Shown piece by piece: positions 60,383-64,000 of a stretch of 64,000 nt of DNA. Origin of the DNA: Pseudomonas sp. A34-9 (GTDB lineage: Bacteria; Pseudomonadota; Gammaproteobacteria; Pseudomonadales; Pseudomonadaceae). The position numbers and the translations under genes are program-made. The notes beneath the pieces were generated by a model, which was not told the DNA's origin, searched no databases, and saw nothing but the letters and a program-made list of their open reading frames with translations. Position 1 is the stretch's first letter. Every line of letters begins with the position of its first letter. The stretch is from contig NZ_CP119967.1 of NCBI RefSeq assembly GCF_029543085.1, forward strand, positions 2,692,501 through 2,756,500, given 5' to 3'.

Positions 60383-63300
60383 ATGGACGTTCGTCAGTTC
60401 GCCTTTCTTGCGTTCCAACCTTCTGCGGCCGTAAAAGACCGTGAGCGCTTTTTGGGCATGCCCAAGCGCGGGTTGGCATTTCTGCTGGCGAACGTCATGT
60501 TCTGGCAACCGATGTGGGCGCAGGCCGACGGTATTGTGGTTGCCAACCCCAACACCTCGCTGGATCGCGCCGGCAACGGCGTACCGATCATCAACATCGC
60601 CACGCCCAACGCCAGCGGGCTGTCGCATAACCAGTTCCATGATTACAACGTCGGCGCGCAAGGACTGATCCTCAACAACGGCTCGACCCAGAACACGATC
60701 ACGCAGTTGGGTGGGCACATTGTCGACAACCCGAACCTGAAGAACAGCGGTTCGGCGCAGGCGATTCTCAACGAAGTCATCAGCGGCAACCCGAGTCAGT
60801 TGCGTGGTTACACGGAAGTGGCAGGGCAGTCGGCGCGGGTCATCGTCGCCAACCCTTACGGCATTACTTGCAACGGTTGCGGTTTCATCAACTCGCCGCG
60901 TGTGACCTTGACCACCGGTAAACCGGTGCTGGAGAACGGCCGGCTGGATCGCTTTCAGGTTGATCAGGGTTCGGTGGCCATCGAGGGCGCGGGACTCAAC
61001 GCGACCAATGTCGACCGCTTCGAAATCATCACCCGCAGCGCGAAGATCAACGCGCAACTCCAGGCACAAAACCTGACGATTGTCGCCGGTCGCAACGACG
61101 TCAATGCACAAACCCTCAACGCCACCGCACGCGCCGAGGACGGCAGCAGCAAACCGCAACTGGCCATCGACTCCTCGGCACTCGGCGGCATGTATGCCGG
61201 GGCGATCAAACTGGTCGGTACCGAAGCCGGGGTCGGGGTGAAACTCGACGGCAAACTGATCGCCAGCGGTGGCGATATCCAGCTCGACGCCAACGGCCAG
61301 CTGAGTCTGGCCGATACGTCGGCTACAGGCGCGGTCAACGTCAAAGCCGCCAGTCTCGATGCGCGCGGCCCGGTCTACGCCGGCACCGCGCTCAATGTGC
61401 AGACCCAAGGCAACCTGACCAACCGCCAAACCCTCGCGGCCCGCGACAGCCTCAGCCTCAGCGCTGGCGGTCAACTGACCAACGCTGGCGCCATCGAAGC
61501 GGGCGTCAACACCGACGGCAGCCGCAATGCCAACGGTGATCTGAGCCTGACCGCGCAGGACCTCGACAACAGCAGCAAAAGTCTCACCGCGAGCCGCAAC
61601 CTGACGGTCAACGCCGCATCTCTGAATAACCAGAAAGGTTCGCTTAGCGCGCAGAACATCGCCATCACCGGCGGCCTGCTCGATAACCGCAGCGGGCAGA
61701 TTCTCGGTGACCTGGGCCTGAATATCGATCTCAGCGGTGCGCTGGACAACCGCGACGGCGTGCTCGGTTCGGGACGCACAGTATTTTTGAAAGCTGCCAG
61801 CCTGGACAACCGTGAAGCCGGTGCACTGGTCAGCGATGGCAACCTGATTGGCCGCATCAACGCCACGCTCGACAACCGCAACAAAGGCGATATCTCGGCC
61901 AAAGGCGCCATCGATCTGCAGGCCGGCACGCTGCTGAATAGCGACGGTAAAGTCATCGGCAAAAGCACGCTAGCCGTGCGCGCCGATGTCGCCGAAAACC
62001 GGGGCGGGGTGATTCAGGCCGACCAGCAGTTAACCCTGAATGTCGCGCAACTGGATAACCGCGAAAAAGGCGTGATCAGCAGCAAGGCTGGCTTGACCTA
62101 CGTCGGCACCCGGCTGGATAACAGCGGTGGCCTGGTCAGTGCGGTCGGCCCCGTCAACCTTACCGCTACGGAAATTCAAAACGCGGCCGGACGGATTGCC
62201 AGTCAGGGTGATCTGCTGGCAACCATCGGCCTGCTGCAACAACAGGGCGGTGCGCTGGTTGCCCAAGGCAATCTGAGCCTGACTGGCAAGACCCTCGACA
62301 ACCGTAACGGCGGGCTGGTCGGCACGACAAAAGCGCTGACACTCTCGGTCGACGACGTCGACAATCGCAGCGGCGAAATCTCCAGCAGTCTGCTGATGAA
62401 CATCAAAGGCTTGCATCTGGATAACAGTGACGGCGGCAAAATCCTTTCCGCCAGCGACCTTGGTCTGAGCGTCGCCAAGCTGATCAACCAGAGCAAAGGT
62501 TTAATCGCCGCCACCAAAGGCGCGGTAACGGTTACCGGCACTACGCTGAACAACAGCGGCGGCAATCTCAGCAGCCTCAACGGTCTGGTGATTACCCTTG
62601 ATGACGCGCTGATCAATTCGCTCGGCGTGATCAGCAGCGACGGCACGCTGACCGTCAACGCCGCACGCATCGACAACAGCAACGGCAGCCTCGGCAGTGC
62701 CGGCAGCCTGAAATTGACCAGCACTGGCGTGTTGCTCAATCAGGCCGGTTCGATCAACAGCGACAGCCTGCTGACCGTCAACAGCGGCAGTCTTGATAAC
62801 AGCCGCAAAGGCGTGATTTACGGCCAAGGCAGCAGCCGGGTCGAGACCGGCGGATTCGACAACAGCCAGGGCGGCAAACTCAGCAGCGGAGCGGCGCTGA
62901 CGCTCAAGGCAGGGCAGGTCAACAACGCCGCGGGCCGCATCGCCAGTCAGCAGGCGCTGGATGTTTCGCTCACCGGGCTGGATCAACAGGGCGGTGAACT
63001 GTTCAGCAAAACTGATCTGACCCTCGATCTGAACAATGGCCAGTTGAACAACCAGAACGGTTTGATCAATGCGCCCGGCACGCTGCTGTTGAAAAACCTC
63101 AACGGCGTGAACAACCAGGGCGGGGAAATTTCCAGCCAGCAAGCCTTCATACTCGCCGCGCATGACCTCGACAACAGCAACGGCAAACTGCTCAGTCAAC
63201 AGGGGCTGACGTTGCGCATTGCGGCGGCATTGAACAACCTCAAAGGCGTCATCTCCGCCGCCTCGCTGGACAGTCACAGCGCCAGCCTCGACAACCACGA

Positions 63301-64000
63301 AGGCCTTGTCAGCAGTCGCGGCGTTTTGTTGCTCACCACCGACAAGACTCTGGATAACCAACTCGGCACGGTCATCGCTGACGGCCAACTCACTGTCAAC
63401 GCCGATGAAGTGGACAACCGTGAAGGCAATATCGCCGGCAAGGCCGATGCCAGCGTGCAGGCAAAATCCGTCAACAACCAGAAAGGTCAGTTGATCGCCA
63501 CCGGCGTCCTCAAACTGCAGGCCGATCAACTCGATAACCGGCAGAACGGTCTGCTGGGGTCGAGCCAAGACATGACCCTGACCGTCGCCGATCTGGACAC
63601 CCGTGGTGGCGAGATCAGCAGCAACGGCGATTTGCGCGTTACCGGTAAAAAACTCGATAACAGCGATGGCGGCAAAATCTTCACTGGCAAAGCCCTGACC
63701 CTTACCGTCGACGAAGTGCTCAACCGCACCAAAGGCCTGATCGATGCGGGCTCGCAGTTCAACCTGCAGGGGCGCTCGCTGGTGAACGACGGCGGCGAAT
63801 TGCTCAGTCAGCAAGGCATGCTGTTGAACCTCTCCGGCGCCTTTGATAACACCTCGGGCAAGGTCAGCAGCGAAGGCACGCTGACGGTCAACAATGCGAA
63901 ACTGACTAACGTAAAAGGCAGCCTGTCCAGTGCTGCGGACTTGATGTTGAACAGCGACGCCAGCATCGACAATCAGGGCGGCGAGATCGTCACCGACGGC
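60383..64000 (+). CDS. Second TpsA / filamentous haemagglutinin-like exoprotein, cut by the window end
   Basis: At least 1206 residues, in frame to base 64000. The start ATG 60383 and the leader are almost the same as in the first copy (MDVRQFAFLAFQPSAA, then PKRGLAFLLANVMFWQPMWA), and the TPS domain (NPNL, NPYGITCNGCGFINSPR) is nearly identical. The repeat region is more diverged and lacks about 60 residues of repeats found in copy 1 near 47540-47720. Its own tpsB is destroyed, so secretion would need the transporter at 44476. The toxic end, if any, lies outside the window. Confidence 0.93.
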   Translation, partial: MDVRQFAFLAFQPSAAVKDRERFLGMPKRGLAFLLANVMFWQPMWAQADGIVVANPNTSLDRAGNGVPIINIATPNASGLSHNQFHDYNVGAQGLILNNGSTQNTITQLGGHIVDNPNLKNSGSAQAILNEVISGNPSQLRGYTEVAGQSARVIVANPYGITCNGCGFINSPRVTLTTGKPVLENGRLDRFQVDQGSVAIEGAGLNATNVDRFEIITRSAKINAQLQAQNLTIVAGRNDVNAQTLNATARAEDGSSKPQLAIDSSALGGMYAGAIKLVGTEAGVGVKLDGKLIASGGDIQLDANGQLSLADTSATGAVNVKAASLDARGPVYAGTALNVQTQGNLTNRQTLAARDSLSLSAGGQLTNAGAIEAGVNTDGSRNANGDLSLTAQDLDNSSKSLTASRNLTVNAASLNNQKGSLSAQNIAITGGLLDNRSGQILGDLGLNIDLSGALDNRDGVLGSGRTVFLKAASLDNREAGALVSDGNLIGRINATLDNRNKGDISAKGAIDLQAGTLLNSDGKVIGKSTLAVRADVAENRGGVIQADQQLTLNVAQLDNREKGVISSKAGLTYVGTRLDNSGGLVSAVGPVNLTATEIQNAAGRIASQGDLLATIGLLQQQGGALVAQGNLSLTGKTLDNRNGGLVGTTKALTLSVDDVDNRSGEISSSLLMNIKGLHLDNSDGGKILSASDLGLSVAKLINQSKGLIAATKGAVTVTGTTLNNSGGNLSSLNGLVITLDDALINSLGVISSDGTLTVNAARIDNSNGSLGSAGSLKLTSTGVLLNQAGSINSDSLLTVNSGSLDNSRKGVIYGQGSSRVETGGFDNSQGGKLSSGAALTLKAGQVNNAAGRIASQQALDVSLTGLDQQGGELFSKTDLTLDLNNGQLNNQNGLINAPGTLLLKNLNGVNNQGGEISSQQAFILAAHDLDNSNGKLLSQQGLTLRIAAALNNLKGVISAASLDSHSASLDNHEGLVSSRGVLLLTTDKTLDNQLGTVIADGQLTVNADEVDNREGNIAGKADASVQAKSVNNQKGQLIATGVLKLQADQLDNRQNGLLGSSQDMTLTVADLDTRGGEISSNGDLRVTGKKLDNSDGGKIFTGKALTLTVDEVLNRTKGLIDAGSQFNLQGRSLVNDGGELLSQQGMLLNLSGAFDNTSGKVSSEGTLTVNNAKLTNVKGSLSSAADLMLNSDASIDNQGGEIVTDG

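Overview
The window looks like chromosome from a Pseudomonas of the P. fluorescens group. Codon usage is GC-rich, intergenic gaps carry Pseudomonas-type REP/BIME repeats (the 'TAGGAGTGAGCCTGCTCGCG' and 'GGAGCTGCCGAAGGCTGCGA' families), and many proteins belong to families common in that genus (DUF1652, DUF3087, PpnN, YdiJ, glucarate dehydratase with its MFS carrier). No rRNA, tRNA, CRISPR array, prophage or intact insertion sequence was seen. The assignment rests on sequence character and remembered families only; no search was run.

Layout. 1-7.5 kb: housekeeping and small genes (FAD/NAD(P)-binding protein, ppnN, DUF3087, DUF2784, azlCD, SRAP). 7.5-10.7 kb: sulfonate-type ABC components (one permease and two binding proteins, no ATPase). 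10.7-16.7 kb: polysaccharide deacetylase, NUDIX hydrolase, small proteins, and an Rrf2 regulator divergent from an NDH-2-like flavoprotein with three matching 17-bp operator-like repeats between or beside them. 16.7-20.4 kb: LysR, MFS carrier and glucarate dehydratase, a sugar-acid module. 20.4-25.8 kb: LysR divergent from YdiJ, and a pair of PqiA-like membrane proteins. 26-34.6 kb: DUF1624 protein, a LysR fragment, Sad-type aldehyde dehydrogenase with its YneJ/PtrR-like LysR, an M24 peptidase, a di-Mop protein, a cysteine hydrolase/ketoglutarate-semialdehyde dehydrogenase operon with an HxlR regulator, and a GST. 34.6-41 kb: an apparently undescribed catabolic cluster of NCS1 permease, LysR, M20 deacylase, DUF1028, RidA and flavin monooxygenase.

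41-64 kb: after a lone FecR N-domain protein, an alpha/beta hydrolase and an HxlR regulator comes the most interesting region, a duplicated two-partner-secretion / contact-dependent-inhibition-like locus. Copy 1 has two small lipoproteins, an intact TpsB transporter (44476-46182), a 3899-residue TpsA exoprotein (46207-57906) with an ESPR signal, TPS domain, long filamentous repeat region and hydrophobic C-terminus, and directly behind it a small membrane protein that could be its immunity partner. A lower-GC stretch (58.2-59.5 kb) follows, with at least two toxin tails and immunity-like ORFs, one tail cut by a REP-like inverted repeat. Copy 2 then begins: a lipoprotein relic without signal peptide, a tpsB relic with a central deletion, and a second tpsA open to the window end. 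An identical sigma70-like promoter with two embedded palindromes stands in front of lipoprotein 1, tpsB and the tpsB relic. The second tpsA probably depends on the first copy's transporter, and the arrangement looks like a locus that gains or swaps toxin ends by recombination between its near-identical exoprotein genes.
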